Positions 45,240 through 57,000 of a stretch of DNA of 64,000 nucleotides are shown piece after piece. Where the stretch lies: the NCBI GenBank assembly GCA_948146395.1, contig OX411549.1, positions 38,921,692 through 38,985,691 on the forward strand, written 5' to 3'. The notes below the pieces were generated by a model. The model saw only the letters and a list, made by a program, of their open reading frames with translations, did not search any database and was not told the origin of the DNA. Source of the stretch: Fragum whitleyi. Taxonomy: Eukaryota; Mollusca; Bivalvia; Cardiida; Cardiidae. Each line of letters begins with the position of its first letter. Position 1 is the stretch's first letter. A program made the translations under genes and the position numbers.

Positions 45240-46805
45240 TTGGAGTATGGGCATTAGCTAAAACGCGATAGATAGGCTTTGAAGCTCCTTCATTTGACTC
45301 GTGACGCCTTGAAGGGGCAAACCCCTTTTCGACCTACCAAGATCAGTATTTGCAAATATTTTCTTAATTAATCGGCCGATTTTTACGAAAACATTTGCAT
45401 CTAAAAAGTCCATTAAACACTATTTATTTCGCCATTTTTAAGACTTGACGTTCCATTTTTCATTTTATTTTTTGTAAATAACTAGGAATTTCTCAAAATT
45501 TTGTACGGTGACATATACTGTTTTTTTTTTTTTTTTTTGTTATTTTGTAGCGAAATGAATGCTTCACATTTATCAAATAAAAATGCTTCGGGTAAATTTT
45601 TCATAAATTTCGATATTGTAAAGTTGCTGCAACATTTTTCGTCGAATCCGGCGTCGCGCCAAAACCATCGTTTCTTTGCTTATTTGACGCCAATCTTCGT
45701 GCAATGACGTATTCTAAAATATTTTAAATCAAGGTTTATTGTAGAATAAATAAAATCGCCCTGAAGAGGTTAAGATGTTCCAGTCATAAACTTGCCATCG
45801 AAATCGGAGGACAGAACAATATTCCAAAAGATTAAAGGATATGTCTGTACTGCCACAGAAATAAGAGTATAAGAACCATTGAATGCGAATACGATGTCTT
45901 TTCCCATTGCCCAAAATATAACGAATTGCGTCAAACCTTCTTATTTAATTGGTATAAATCAGGTACAAGTTCTTATAACTTTTACAAACTCCTTCAAAAC
46001 CTTCTTATTTAATTGGTCTAAATCAGGTACAAGTTCTTATAACTTTTATAAACTCCTTCAAACGGAAAACTTTGCTGAAATACGTAATTAAGCACAATAC
46101 ATTTACTTCATATTGCTTGACTTTAGTGACTAACCCACAGTATACTATAGTATTTTGTAAATGTTTACAATATATGTACTTTGGGCCAGAGGCATGTTAC
46201 TTTGAATAAATTATCGTCTATTGTCTATTGTCAAATATAAATTTCAGAAGTTTGAAATCTGAATGTGATTTCAAGAAAATAAAACACGAGTAATTTTGTA
46301 TCCGTTTAAAAAGACAGCTTTTGTAAACATTCGGCGCAACACATGGATTTTATTTTAAAAAACTTCAGTGGAATTGTTTGGCAGCAAAATGTCTAAATTT
46401 CAGCATAGGTTTCCCGCACAAATTATCGAGAAAAGGGGTCAATATTTTCAGTCACAGTGCTCGAAAACAGCAACGCATTAGGTATTAACATATAATATGT
46501 TATACCTTTTTGTATTTCTTACACTTATATCTTCATATAATTCAAAACACAACCTCAGGCGTCTATTTACAAAGCATTTAGTGTTTTCGGAATAAAAAAA
46601 CGGTTTATTATTTCCGGGGAAAATGGCCAATTACGGAATTTGGTCCCGTTGACGTCATGACGCCTTTTTTTCGTAATGAAATCCCTCTTTATGACCGATA
46701 AATGAAAGCGGGTAATTTACAGTTCAATTTTATCGCATAAGTCAAAATTTGCAGACTATTTAAAATTTGGACCTAATATTATATTTATATGTCCGCAGTT
46801 ACCTC
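45240..46805 (+). repeat. Dispersed repeat, copy 1 (split by a LINE remnant)
   Basis: 45240-45480 (GGCAAACCCCTTTTCGACC, TTGCAAATATTTTC, AATCGGCCGATTTT) and 46310-46805 (TCTAAATTTCAGCATAGG, CTCGAAAACAGCAACGCA, TTATTATTTCCGGGGAAAA, GACGTCATGACG, AATTTGGACCTA) are found in reverse order and orientation at 55020-55910. This copy carries an extra 0.8 kb in the middle. A T-run lies at about 45520-45538. Confidence 0.7.
45722..46240 (+). pseudogene. LINE ORF2 C-terminal remnant with 64 bp tandem duplication
   Basis: A conceptual reading gives RLRCSSHKLAIEIGGQ, RICLYC, IECEYDVFSHCPKYNELR and LFNWYKSGTSS. These align with FRCSNHQLEIETGRY, RICKLC and IEDEYHFLLLCPYYEDLR of the intact ORF2, and the C-x2-C...H-x-C-type cluster is still visible. 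A 64 bp segment (45932-45995) is duplicated directly after itself. The 3' end is a TATTGTC tandem at about 46218-46233, like the short tandem tail of the intact LINE. It inserted into the dispersed repeat. Confidence 0.7.
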
Positions 46806-47385
46806 AATAAGATTTTATTGTATTTATACTTTGGTTTATTTGACCGGAACTTGGCCTTTAAGAAAAATTGATTAAAAATTAATAAATAGAGAATAATATA
46901 TTAGTTCCTTAAAATATCAATGTTATCTGTTAGAGGTTGAGAGAATTTATCATTATGGGGCTTTGCCGACATTCTATTTACCATGCTATTATAATGCCGA
47001 GGCTTAAAAATATAAAAACTTTTAATTAAGAGGAATTTGATCAAAATATCAAAAATTCATTTTCGCGCAATTATATTAACGACCGTTCTCAGAACAAAAA
47101 GTACTTTAAAGCATTCACGAGAATAGTCCGACCTTTTTGATCAGTTATATTGAATTTCGTAGTCAGTACTGAATATCTATTATAGCCTTTCGTTAGAAAT
47201 ACTGAAAAGTAACATGAACATGTTTGTAACAACAATTATATGTCTCTAAATAATGCTTCGCTTGAAACTAGCCTAGGCCTTTATTGTAGGCCTTCTTGAA
47301 CATAAACATTCGCAAAGGGCTCAAAGGATTTTTTTCGGCATGAGGTCGCTTCTCGAGCGCTTAAACTTCAGGGGAACATTGAAAA
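46806..47385. other. Anonymous AT-rich sequence
   Basis: No gene. A short imperfect hairpin around GGGGCTTTGCCGACATT (about 46955) resembles the loop of the 41008 fold-back. Confidence 0.35.
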
Positions 47386-48176
47386 ACAAGAGTGCCATCG
47401 CCACAAAATACGCCGCCACTTTGCTGCTATTTGCTATAATAATTGTAGACACTACCTATTTTGACAGAACCAAATTGAAAATGACCAAGTTTCATTTAAA
47501 TCAAGACAAAAAGTTTGGAGGAGTTGCCTTCACAAGGCTGCAATTTAAATAAGCCCCAAGCACTCAGTTTTAAGGGGGCATAATTCAGGGAAATAAATGA
47601 GCCATACAATCCTTGATCCATGTACATCTACAAATTATGGTGATGACATTGACCAAGTTTCATTTAAATAAAGACAAAAAAGTAAGGAGGAGTTGTGTTC
47701 AAAAGGCTGCAATTTCAATAAGCCCTAGCTATTAAGTTTTAAGGGGGCATAATTTAGGGTAAAATTAATGAACCAAAAAAGCCTTACTTCATGCTCATCT
47801 ACCAATTTCGGTTATAACATCCACTAAGTTTCATTTAGATCCAGCCAGAAACTTAGGAAGAGTTGCATTCACAAGGCTGCAATTTCAATAAGCACCAGAG
47901 ACTCAATTTTAAGGGGGCATAACTGAGGCAATAAGCCCCAGAGACTAAGTTTTTAAGGGGCATAACTCAGGCAAAAATCAACGAACCATAAAATCCTTCC
48001 TTCATGCAAATCTACCAATTGAGGTGATAACATTGACCAAGTTTCAAGAAGATCCAGCTAGAAACTTAGGAGGAGTTGCGTTGACAAGAAAAGTGGACGG
48101 ACGTACGGACGGACGGACGGATGGACGGACGGACGGAGAAAATGACGCCAATATACTACCGCCTCCGGCGGCGTAT
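47386..48176 (-). mobile_element. HINE-like element with ATACGCCGCC head, reverse
   Basis: On the minus strand the head hairpin ATACGCCGCCGGAGGCGGTA (48157-48176) is followed by a GTCCGTC microsatellite. Three to four monomers of about 130-150 bp follow (plus-strand words TTTCATTTAAATC, GGAGGAGTTG, AAGGCTGCAATTT, AAGGGGGCATAA). The tail GGCGGCGTATTTTGTGGCG is followed by ATGGCACTCTTGT, ending at 47386. The ATACGCCGCC head reappears inverted in its own tail. No ORF is present. Confidence 0.7.
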
Positions 48177-48879
48177 AAAAAATTAACTGAAACATTCTAT
48201 ATATAACCTTCATGGAATGAAATGATGCAAAACGAATTCCGTTATCTTACTGAAAACACATTTTGTCACAGACCAGGGGTATCCTCATTTCTCGACACAG
48301 TTGTTCTTTTTTTACTCATTGAATATCTTAACTGCATATTTATCCTTTCCTACAAGTAGATTTTGCATAACAGTTTCGTTCAATCGCGCAGACATGAACC
48401 AAACACTTCAAAAGTATCAAGAGACGTGTAAACAATATTCCTGTCAACTAGCCATATTAACACTCTTTATTGTAAATGATGACGACTACTAGGAACAATG
48501 ACGTCATTTCTGATATGTCGGTTTCGTTTTCAAAGAATCTTTATTTTGTACAATTTTGTGGGCACGAACACGATAAATAATCTAATCCCGTATTTGATTC
48601 CAAACCCTTAGCATGAACTGAAAGATTGTGGCAACAGTAGAAAAAAGTAGTTCAGGAAAAGGTCAAATGAATATGCAAATTGTTTCTTTAAATAGATTGA
48701 CCTGTCTGATATCATTCTATGTTATCAGAAATGTGTTATCATGTCAATAAAGGCCTCATTTCATGAAAAATGACATGTCTAATCAGATTAAGAAATTTGT
48801 ATTGCGTTCAATTCCACTTTTACACGAAGTTGTTTCCAAACTTGGTCAGCAAACAATCAACAGTTTAAGCAAGGGCGAT
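48177..48879. other. Anonymous sequence
   Basis: No supported gene or repeat. Confidence 0.4.
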
Positions 48880-49477
48880 GCCTATAGAGGGCAATGAGAT
48901 ATCATTCGAACAAAACCCGGAGGCAACACGATTATTTGAATTTTAGGCCCAAAACCTCTTCGGAGGAAAGGCAAAGGCCAGTCCATGGCTACATAACTTC
49001 AATAACGTTTACCAAGATTGTCCATATCATACCCAAAGGGTCGTTTTTGGGCCCCGCCGGGCGCTTCACATTTTACATTGAAATGAAAAAGACAATCTTC
49101 AAAACTCTTCTTCTCTAAAACTAGCAGGCAGACATCTTTGATATATATCGGTATACTACCAAGTTTATAATATTATCATATGATAGTCTTGGGGTCCGAT
49201 TTTAGCTCCGACAGGAGTTCAATTCTAAAATAAGAAGGAATCCTTTGAAAATAATTTCTTTAATCCAAACGGCTGACGTTTTTTATTTTGGTATGAAGCA
49301 TAGCATCATTTCTTAGACATAAACTAAGGTTGTTCATATCATACCATTGTGGTATAATTGAGCTCCAACCAGACAATTAACATTAGTTCCAATTAGTTCC
49401 AAATTATCATCTGGTGGACGTATGTCAGGGGTTAAGGATACTTAGGTGAGTAAGATAGGACAACAAGATCCTCTTGT
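48880..49477 (+). repeat. Decayed family A HINE-like element, tail retained
   Basis: About three diverged monomers remain (CATATCATACCCAAAGGGTC, TCTTCTTCTCTAAAACTAGC, GCAGACATCTTTGATAT). The end is CTTAGGTGAGTAAGATAGG, a hairpin region and CCTCTTGT at 49477. The head is not recognisable. Confidence 0.55.
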
Positions 49478-50395
49478 TCATTTGGTTCTGGTGTCCGTCG
49501 TGAGTGCGTGTGTGCGTCAGTGCGCCCGTGAGTTCGTTAACTTTTTCTTTAAAAATCTTCTCCTCTGAAACCACTGGACCGATTGTAATGATTTTTACAA
49601 GAATGTTCATTAAATAACCCTTTTCAAAGACAGTTCGCAAAATTTTGATTGGCCAATAAACATGGATGGGGCTTGTCCGAAATCTTTGAATGACATCTCC
49701 TCCTGAACAACTGAGCCAATTTTCATGAAACTTTACCACAATATTTCTTGGGTGACCCTTTTCAAAGATTGTTTAGCGAAATTTTGGTTGGCCCATGAAT
49801 ATGGGCGTGGCAAGGCGGGGCTTCATTTTAGCCCGAATATTTTTACGGCATCTCCTGAACCACTGGGCCAATTCAAATGAAACTCTACCAGAATATTTCT
49901 TGGGTGACCCTTTTCAAAAAATGTTCGCAAAATTTTGATTTGCCTATCAATAATGGGCGTGGCAGGGCTGGGCTTATCCATTAGCCTGAAATGTTTGAAC
50001 AACATCTCTTCCTGAATCACTCGGTCAATTTAAATGTAACTTTGCCAAAATGTTCCTCGGTAGTATCTTTACCAGAATGTTCATTTGGGGACCCTTTTCA
50101 AAAGTTGTTCGAAAATTTTGATTGGCCCATAATTACGAGCGTGGCAGGGCAGGGCTTTTTTGAGCCTGGAATCTTTAAACAATATCTCCTTATGAACCAC
50201 TTTGCCAATTTCAATGAAACTTTACCAGAATGTTCCTTTGGTGACCCTTTTCAAAGATTGTGCACGAAATTTTTAATTGGTCCATAGATATAGGGCCTGG
50301 CAGAGTGGGCATACTTTGAGTCTCAATTTTTCAATATCTCTCTTTCAAATCTTGAGATGTTTAAGCTATTATACATGCCCTCTTGGACCTCTTGT
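49478..50395 (+). mobile_element. Family E HINE-like element, head hairpin lost
   Basis: It starts with GTGTCCGTCGTGAGTGCG directly after the tail of the preceding element. About five monomers of about 150-160 bp follow in head orientation (CATCTCCTCCTGAACC, CAATTTCAATGAAACTTTAC, CAGAATGTTC, GGTGACCCTTTTCAAAG, GGGCGTGGCAGGGC). The end is CATGCCCTCTTGGACCTCTTGT at 50395. This is the same family as 27889-29597, but monomers here are more diverged. Confidence 0.65.
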
Positions 50396-50811
50396 TTTAT
50401 GTTTTTAATTTCAAGTTGGTGTGGGTAGGTTTTTAAAACAACGAGGCCTTCGAATTAACTACTAGGATTTTCTATTTATCCTTAACAGTTCTACCTGGCA
50501 ATTTGAAATGTTAGATTGGAACGTATCTATGGGTGCCCAGATCTGGAAGGATCCTAGGTCCCTTCTTTCTCATGAGCATGTCTGTTCTCTTAATTTATTG
50601 ATAGAATTTATGAAACATTGCGCAAATTCATCTGCACAATAACTTTACTGAAATGCTTCGTAGTATCCAACTATTTTTCAATTCTCTGTAAGTCTCGAAG
50701 TGTTTTTAGAGTCTTATCCACTAGGGCAATTCCTCGGGTTTGGCTTTCTTGAACATTCTTTTTTGATATTTGTATGCATTTTTCCTTCCAAAAAGAGCGT
50801 TTTTTAGCTCA
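50396..50811. other. Anonymous sequence
   Basis: Nothing recognised. Confidence 0.4.
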
Positions 50812-52075
50812 TCAGATGTAAATATGCTCAAGATGAGCTATTGTGATCGCTTATATCCGGCTTTCATCGTCTTCGCGTGCCCTTTAATTCTTTAGACATC
50901 TTCCCATGGACAAGTTTCTTCAGTAAGTCTAATTAAAGTCGAACATTTTAGAGCCAATCTTGTTCTCTTCTGTTACTTTCCAATTTTAATTGTTTATGAT
51001 GTTATAAACTTATAATTACAAACATGCATTTATATTATGCATTCTTAGCACGCCTGAGCACAGTTTGTTCGTGGGGATTTTTGTTGTTACCACGCATTGT
51101 AATCATCCAATGGCTGATGTTTGATGTCAGTCGGAAGTCTCTCAAAAATCGATTTAAAAACATGATTATAGGATAGTCTTAGAAATGTTTGTGAAACCTT
51201 ATAGAGACGTTATTATTTTAATACCCACTTAGAGTATGGTTTTTTTCTGTTTTACCGTCCGTCTGTCAGTCGGTTTGTATGTCTGTCTGCAAATTTTACC
51301 ATAATACTTAATATTGTCAATTACTTCAAATCTTTTCATGATACAAGACTCATATTTTTCATGATGATAGATCTAAAAGATACGCATCTGCTGATACCAA
51401 AGTCAATGTCATGTGACAAGGACAATGTCTTCTGTCTAGATCAAAGTATACAAAATTTAAAATTGCCAATATATTCAAGGCTTTTCAAGATAGAAGCCTC
51501 ATATTTTGACTGATAGATCTTATTGATACGAATATGCTACTGCCAAAGTCAAGGTCAAGGTAATCTGTCAAAGTAAAATTACTCAAAAACTTAACTAAAA
51601 AACTTTATATTGCCAATGTAATATCTTGAGGCATTTTAAAGATGAAAGACTCCAATTTCGTATGGTGATAGATCTCAATGGTGTGCATTTGCTAAGAAAA
51701 GGTCAAGGTTATTTGAAAATTTATAGGTAATCTGTCAATGCAAACTTCTCAAAAACATAACCAAAAAACTTTACATTGCCACTATATTCAAGCCTATTTT
51801 AGAAGGTACAAGCCTAGTATTTGGCATGATGAAAGAGTCTAATATTTGAATCTGTAGATGTGAAGATCTGTCACGGTCGATGTTTTTAGAAACTTCGCGT
51901 TTGAACTTAAAATGTTCAGTTTATTCAAGCCTTTTCAAGATAAAAACCTCATAATCGGCATGATGAGAAATTAGTGGTATGCATCCGTGCATCCGTAGTG
52001 TTTAAGGTCAAGACCACGAAACAAGATCAAGGTTATCTGTCGAGGTAAACAATTTGAAAAACATGATGTTAAAGG
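50812..52075 (+). repeat. Degenerate head plus two internal repeat segments
   Basis: A decayed head hairpin (TTAGCTCATCAGATG...CTCAAGATGAGCTATTG) lies at 50812-50842. It is followed by a segment colinear with 18628-18931 (50890-51200). After a GTCCGTCTGTCAGTC microsatellite (about 51266) come about five diverged units of about 150 bp (CTTTTCAAGAT, ACTCATATTT, CATGATGATAGATCT, AAGGTCAAGG). This last repeat is a different family from A-E. No tail is found. Confidence 0.5.
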
Positions 52076-53089
52076 GGCATTTGTTAATTAGACAACACAT
52101 GTTCTCTACTTTAAGAATAATTGTTGCACTATCCTGTATAAGAAATAAGACGTTTGATTGACCTCTACTTAAACATATCTATTTTCATGTCTAGCGTCGT
52201 GGCATATTGTTTTTTCCCTGTCTGTTTGTCAATAACCCTGTTTTTCTGATCCTGAGTTGTTGTTCCAGTAGTTAAATTTGATAAGACAAATGCAGCCTGT
52301 CTATTAAGAGTGCGAAAAACAACCAATTATTGTTCAGATGTCATTAGAAGACAGAGAAAAGAGAGTTGATATTAAGAAAACACGTATAAAGTCAATGGAT
52401 ACCGAAAAAACTGCTGCACACACCCACGTCTTTAGCGACAGGATTACCAAAGCCGTCAAAATTCCTTGTACCCTCTTTAAATCGTCTACAGACCACTTAT
52501 ATTCAGCAATCGGTAGCGCATTAATCTTCAAACAATGGCGTCAGCAGCTAGACACGAATATGTGCAACATAGATCAACTAAAAGTAAATTAGACTATTCA
52601 TTTGCTTTCCGCTCATAGGTAAATAGTAGCATTTATAGATTGACAGGCTAGGGGATCGGATGGTGAAAAGTTGTTTCACTGGTGTTAGAAATGCGATAGA
52701 TGAAAACATCAGGTTCGATTTGTGATTTTAACCTACGATTTTTAAGTTGGATTGCGAAGCAAATCCAACTTAGATTTAACAAAACCGCAAAATGAACACA
52801 AGATAATTTCATTTCGGGTTTTTTGATAACACATATCACGTGAACAGGATGTGAATACATTCCGGCCTATTTTGTATATCTCAGCATGACATAGACATAC
52901 AATTTATTTCATCAAGAAGTAATAATGTTGAACAATTACACAACTATCACTTCATGTAAATTATTAACACGCTTATTTATCTTTTAAACGAAATTTTATG
53001 AATTTTGCGTACGAATTTACTAGTAGCACTTGTTTCCATTACTATATTTGGAAATCAGGTGATAAGTCAAGTCCAATAAAGTAAGCTAT
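52076..53089. other. Anonymous sequence with a small hairpin
   Basis: AAGTTGGATT-GCGAAGC-AAATCCAACTT (about 52744-52771) is a short hairpin like the heads of HINE-like elements, but no microsatellite or monomer follows it. An 84-codon ORF (52338-52592) has no motif. Confidence 0.4.
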
Positions 53090-53230
53090 TGACAACAACA
53101 CTGTCCAATCACGTGATCTGCTTATTTGGTAATACGCGACCTGTTTTTCGTAGAATTGTGGCAATAGCACAAGCCAATCAAGTGATCTGCTTATTTGGTA
53201 ACGTCCCGACCTGTTTTTCGTAGAATTATG
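53090..53230 (+). repeat. 69 bp tandem duplication
   Basis: GTGATCTGCTTATTTGGTAA and CGACCTGTTTTTCGTAGAAT occur twice, about 69 bp apart, with a few differences. Confidence 0.75.
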
Positions 53231-53324
53231 TTATAGCTTCTTTTAGAGGTCTAGTTTCTCTTTCTGAACGAACTTTTTATACACTTCAACAAAATTCCGT
53301 AGTTCAAATGTTGTTGTTGTTGTT

Positions 53325-54869
53325 AGCTCACCTGAGCACGAAGTGCTCAAGATGAGCTATTGTGATCGTAGAATGTCCGTCGTCCGTCGTCAGTCGTGCT
53401 TCGTACGTCGTCCGTCGTCCACAATTTCTTTAAACATCTTCTCCTCCTAAACCAGTGAGCCAATCTTGATGAAACTTTGAAGGGATGTTCCTTGGGTCAA
53501 GCCCTACCAAAGTTGTTCAAATAAATGAAATCCCCCCTTAATTTTCCCTTTACCCTTAACAAAAAGGGTGAAAATATGAAAATCTTTAAAAAATCTTCTT
53601 CTCTTCTTTGTTCATATCAAGATCCTGGGGTCATATTTTGGCTTTGCCCGGGCCAAACCCTTTTAACATAGAATCAAAGAGCGAAAATCTTTAAAAATCT
53701 TCTTCTCTGAAACCAGATGGCCGACAGCTTTCATTTTTGGTATGTAGTATCACCTAGTGGGCCTCTACAAAGTTTGTTCATATCAAGACCTTTGGGTCAT
53801 ATTTGGGCTTTGCACGGGTGAATCCCTTTATCTCTTATGAGCACGAAGGGTAAAAAATGAAAATCTTCAAAAATCTTCTTCTATGAAACCAAAAGGCAGA
53901 CAGCTTCCATATTTGGTATGTAGCATCATTTAGTGGACCTCTACCAAGTTTGTTCATATCAAGACCCTAGGATCGTATTTGAGCTCTACCTGGGCGCAAC
54001 CCTTTTTACATAGAATCAAAGAGCGAAAACCTTTAAAAATCTTCTTCTCTGAAACCAGAGGACACACTGCTTTCATTTTTGGTATGTAGTATCACCATGA
54101 GGGCCTCTACAAATTTTGTTGATATTAAGACCTTTGGGTCATATTTGGGCTTTGCACGGGTGCATCTCTTTACCTCTTATGAGCACGAAGGGTAAAAAAA
54201 TGAAAATCTTCAAAAATCTTCTCCTGTGAAACCAGAAGGCAGACAGCTTCCATATTTGGTATGTAGCATCATCTAGATGACCTCTATCAAGTTTGTTCAT
54301 ATCAAGACCCTAGGATCGTATTTGGGCTCCACCCGGGCGCAATCCTTTTTACTTAGAATCAAAGAGCGAAAATCTTTTAAAAATCTTCTCTAATCGAAAC
54401 CAGAGGGCACACTGCTTTCATTTTTGGTATGTAGCATCATCTAGTGGGCCCTACCAAGTTTGTTCATATCAGGACCCTTGGGTCATATTTGGGCTCCACC
54501 CGGGCCCATCCCTTTCAGCTCATCTGAGTACGATGGGTGAAAATAGGAAAACCTTCAAGAATCATCTTCTCTGAAAAAAGAAGGCAGACAGCTTTCATAT
54601 TTTGAATATAGCATCATCTTATGGACATCTTCCAAGTTTGTTCATATCAAGACCCTGGGGTCACATTTAGGGTCCGCCCGGGTGCATCCCTTTTTACATA
54701 GAATCAAAGAGCAAAAATGCATATCTGTCTTGCTCTTCTCTGAAAACGTTCCATGGTATTGATCTTAGGCAAAGATCTTCTTTTTGACATCTGCCTATCT
54801 AATTAATGTGATGTCCAAGGGGTCAAAGAGACTCAGGTGAGCGATCTAGGACCATCTTGGTCCTCTTGT
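53325..54869 (+). mobile_element. Full-length HINE/pearl-like element, family A
   Basis: Head hairpin 53325-53358, GTCCGTC microsatellite (about 53376-53420), about nine monomers and the end GACTCAGGTGAGCGATCTAGG, hairpin AGGACCATCTTGGTCCT, CTTGT. It is colinear with 5494-7106, including the special last block (TGCATATCTGTCTTGCTCTT...CTGCCTATCTAATTAATGTG). This confirms that such an element starts at the head and ends at CTTGT. The left flank ends TTGTTGTTGTTGTT and the right flank continues TATC; no target duplication is evident, as expected for rolling-circle insertion. Confidence 0.8.
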
Positions 54870-55019
54870 TTATCTAATTGTTTCGTAAACCATTATTAGA
54901 AACGCACAAAGTCTGCAGATCATTTATCTGTATTAACAACCCGATCCAGCAAATGTTCTCTTTTTATTACTTCTCTTAAAAAAATGGAACCCCATTTCCA
55001 AATCGAGCGACAATTAAAC
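54870..55019. other. Spacer
   Basis: Nothing recognised. Confidence 0.4.
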
Positions 55020-55990
55020 TTGATGGTGGACGCAGCAAGGATCGATGAAGCCATTTTAGGTCCAAATTTTAAATTGTCTGCAAATCATGCCTATTTCGAT
55101 AAAACTATATTTTGAAATACCCCCTTTCATATTTCGGTCACAAAAATGAGTCTCATAACGTAGAGCTGACGTCATGACGTCATCAAGGGGCCGACCCCTT
55201 TTTTAGGGGCCAAATTCATTAATTGTCCATTTTTTCGGAAATAATAAACCGATTTCATCCCGAAAACGCCATTTGTCTCGTTTAAAGACGCCTGATCTTA
55301 TGTTCTATTGATATGAGGATATAAGTGTGAGAAATACAATTACGTGTAACGTATCAAATTTTAATGCCTTCTGCGTTGCTGTTTTCGAGTACAGTCACTG
55401 GAAATATTGCCTTTTTTCTCGAAAATTGGTCTGGTGACCTATGCTGAAATTTAGATATGTTGCCACCAAACCATTCCGCTGAAGAAATTTGAAATAAAAA
55501 ACATGTGTCTTCGGGTTAGATTTTCGAAAATTCGATTCCGCGAAGATAACGCAAATCAGAGGATATTTCAACGTCGCGTCAAATGTTCACAAAAGTTCTC
55601 TTTTTAAATGGATAAAACTAGGGTGATTTTTTTTTCATCATTAAAATTCGCGAAATAGTTACCGTTTCGGGCCTATTTTTCTTTTTGAATGTGCATAGAA
55701 ATTAAACGAATAGCTCTGACTTTCAAAACTTTCAAAATGAAACCTTTCTCGTGAAAATCGGCCGATTAATTCAGAAAATATTTGCAAATATTGATTTTGG
55801 CGGGTCGAAAAGGGGTTGGCCCCTTAATGACGTCATGACGTCAAATGAACGAGCTTCAGACCCTTTTCATTGCGTGTTCGCTAATGCCCGCATTTCAAAT
55901 ATAAATCTCAGAAATTATTGGGAGATTTTAAGAAAGTCGCAAATTCGACCATGTTATCTGTCCGCAGTTACCTTAGGTGACAGATCAAAG
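55020..55990 (-). repeat. Dispersed repeat, copy 2 (inverted relative to 45240-46805)
   Basis: TAGGTCCAAATTTTAAATTG, GACGTCATGACGTCATC, GGAAATAATAAACCG, CTGTTTTCGAGTACAG, CTATGCTGAAATTTAGA, AATCGGCCGATTAAT and GGTCGAAAAGGGGTTGG appear in the order expected for the reverse complement of copy 1. This copy lacks the LINE insertion. A second GACGTCATGACGTCA lies at about 55826-55842. Confidence 0.7.
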
Positions 55991-56453
55991 GTCAATTTTG
56001 TCTAAACCTGTATAGACAAAATTTACCTTTGTTTACTCACTCTAAGTTGGGGGTCTATAGGCAAACATTTATCTTCTCTCTCTGCTTTTGTCCATTTTCT
56101 TTAAAATTGCTCAGACATAAATTCACTTGTGCAATAATACGCACGTGCGCAATCCGTTTAAAATTTTTGATGATTATCACAAGTTAACTACAGCCTTTGT
56201 TTTTATCAAATATCTGAACGAGTTTACCAACCCAACGTGTTTTGCCTTCAGAGGCCACGTTCAAGAAAGGTCCTTCGACCGAAATTTGATCGCATCGCAA
56301 TCGTACGATTGAAATTTGCTTTCAAGAAACATTTTTGGCTTTCAAAAAAAATGTATCGTTTAATTTACGCATAAATTTGCATTACCTAAAGGCTAGTCTT
56401 GAATTTTGCGGTTTTGACTGTGCAAGCATAGTATTTTCTCGGATTCCATTTTT
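55991..56453. other. Anonymous sequence with a small hairpin
   Basis: AAAGGTCAATTTTGTCTA and TAGACAAAATTTACCTTT (about 55987-56031) form a hairpin. No gene. Confidence 0.4.
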
Positions 56454-57000
56454 ATACGCAGCTAGAGGCGGTCGTATATTGGTGTCATCTTCTCCGTCTG
56501 TCCGTCCGTCCAAACGTACGTCCACTTTTCTTATAAGCACAACTCCTCAAAATTTCTAATTGGATTTGGATGAAACTTTCACAGAATGTTCCTTATCACC
56601 CGACCTTTCGCATAAAGTCACGGTTTGGTGAATGGAAAAAGAGCCTTCATGTAAAAAAATCTTGTTAACACAACTTCTCCCTCATTTATGGACCGATTTG
56701 GATGAAACTTTCACAGAAAGTGTTCCTTGTCACCTGACCTAGTGCCTATTGTCACGGTTTGGTGAATATTAGCCGTGTCATGGAAAAAGAGGCCTTCATT
56801 TGAAAAATCTTTTGAACGCAACTCCACCCCCATTAATAGACCGATTTGGATGAAACTTTTACAAAATGTTCCTAGTCATCTGACCTAGCGCATATTATAA
56901 CGCGGTTTGGTGAATTTTTTAGTTAAAAGTCAAACCATATTATGTGATCACCTGGGCGGGAGGCGTCAGCTTCGTTAGTGGCTTGATGTCATAGTCTCTT
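56454..57000 (+). repeat. HINE-like element with ATACGC head, tail unclear
   Basis: Head ATACGCAGCTAGAGGCGGTC, GTATATTGG, then GTCTGTCCGTCCGTCC (56494-56509). Three monomers of about 130-170 bp follow (GATTTGGATGAAACTTTCAC, AGAATGTTCCTTATCACC, CACGGTTTGGTGAATG). It is the same head type as 47386-48176. No convincing tail is seen before 57000. Confidence 0.6.

Noticed and set aside
52338..52592. 84-codon plus-strand ORF with a basic N terminus
   Set aside because: Overlapped by an equally long antisense ORF, no motif, no second exon recognised.
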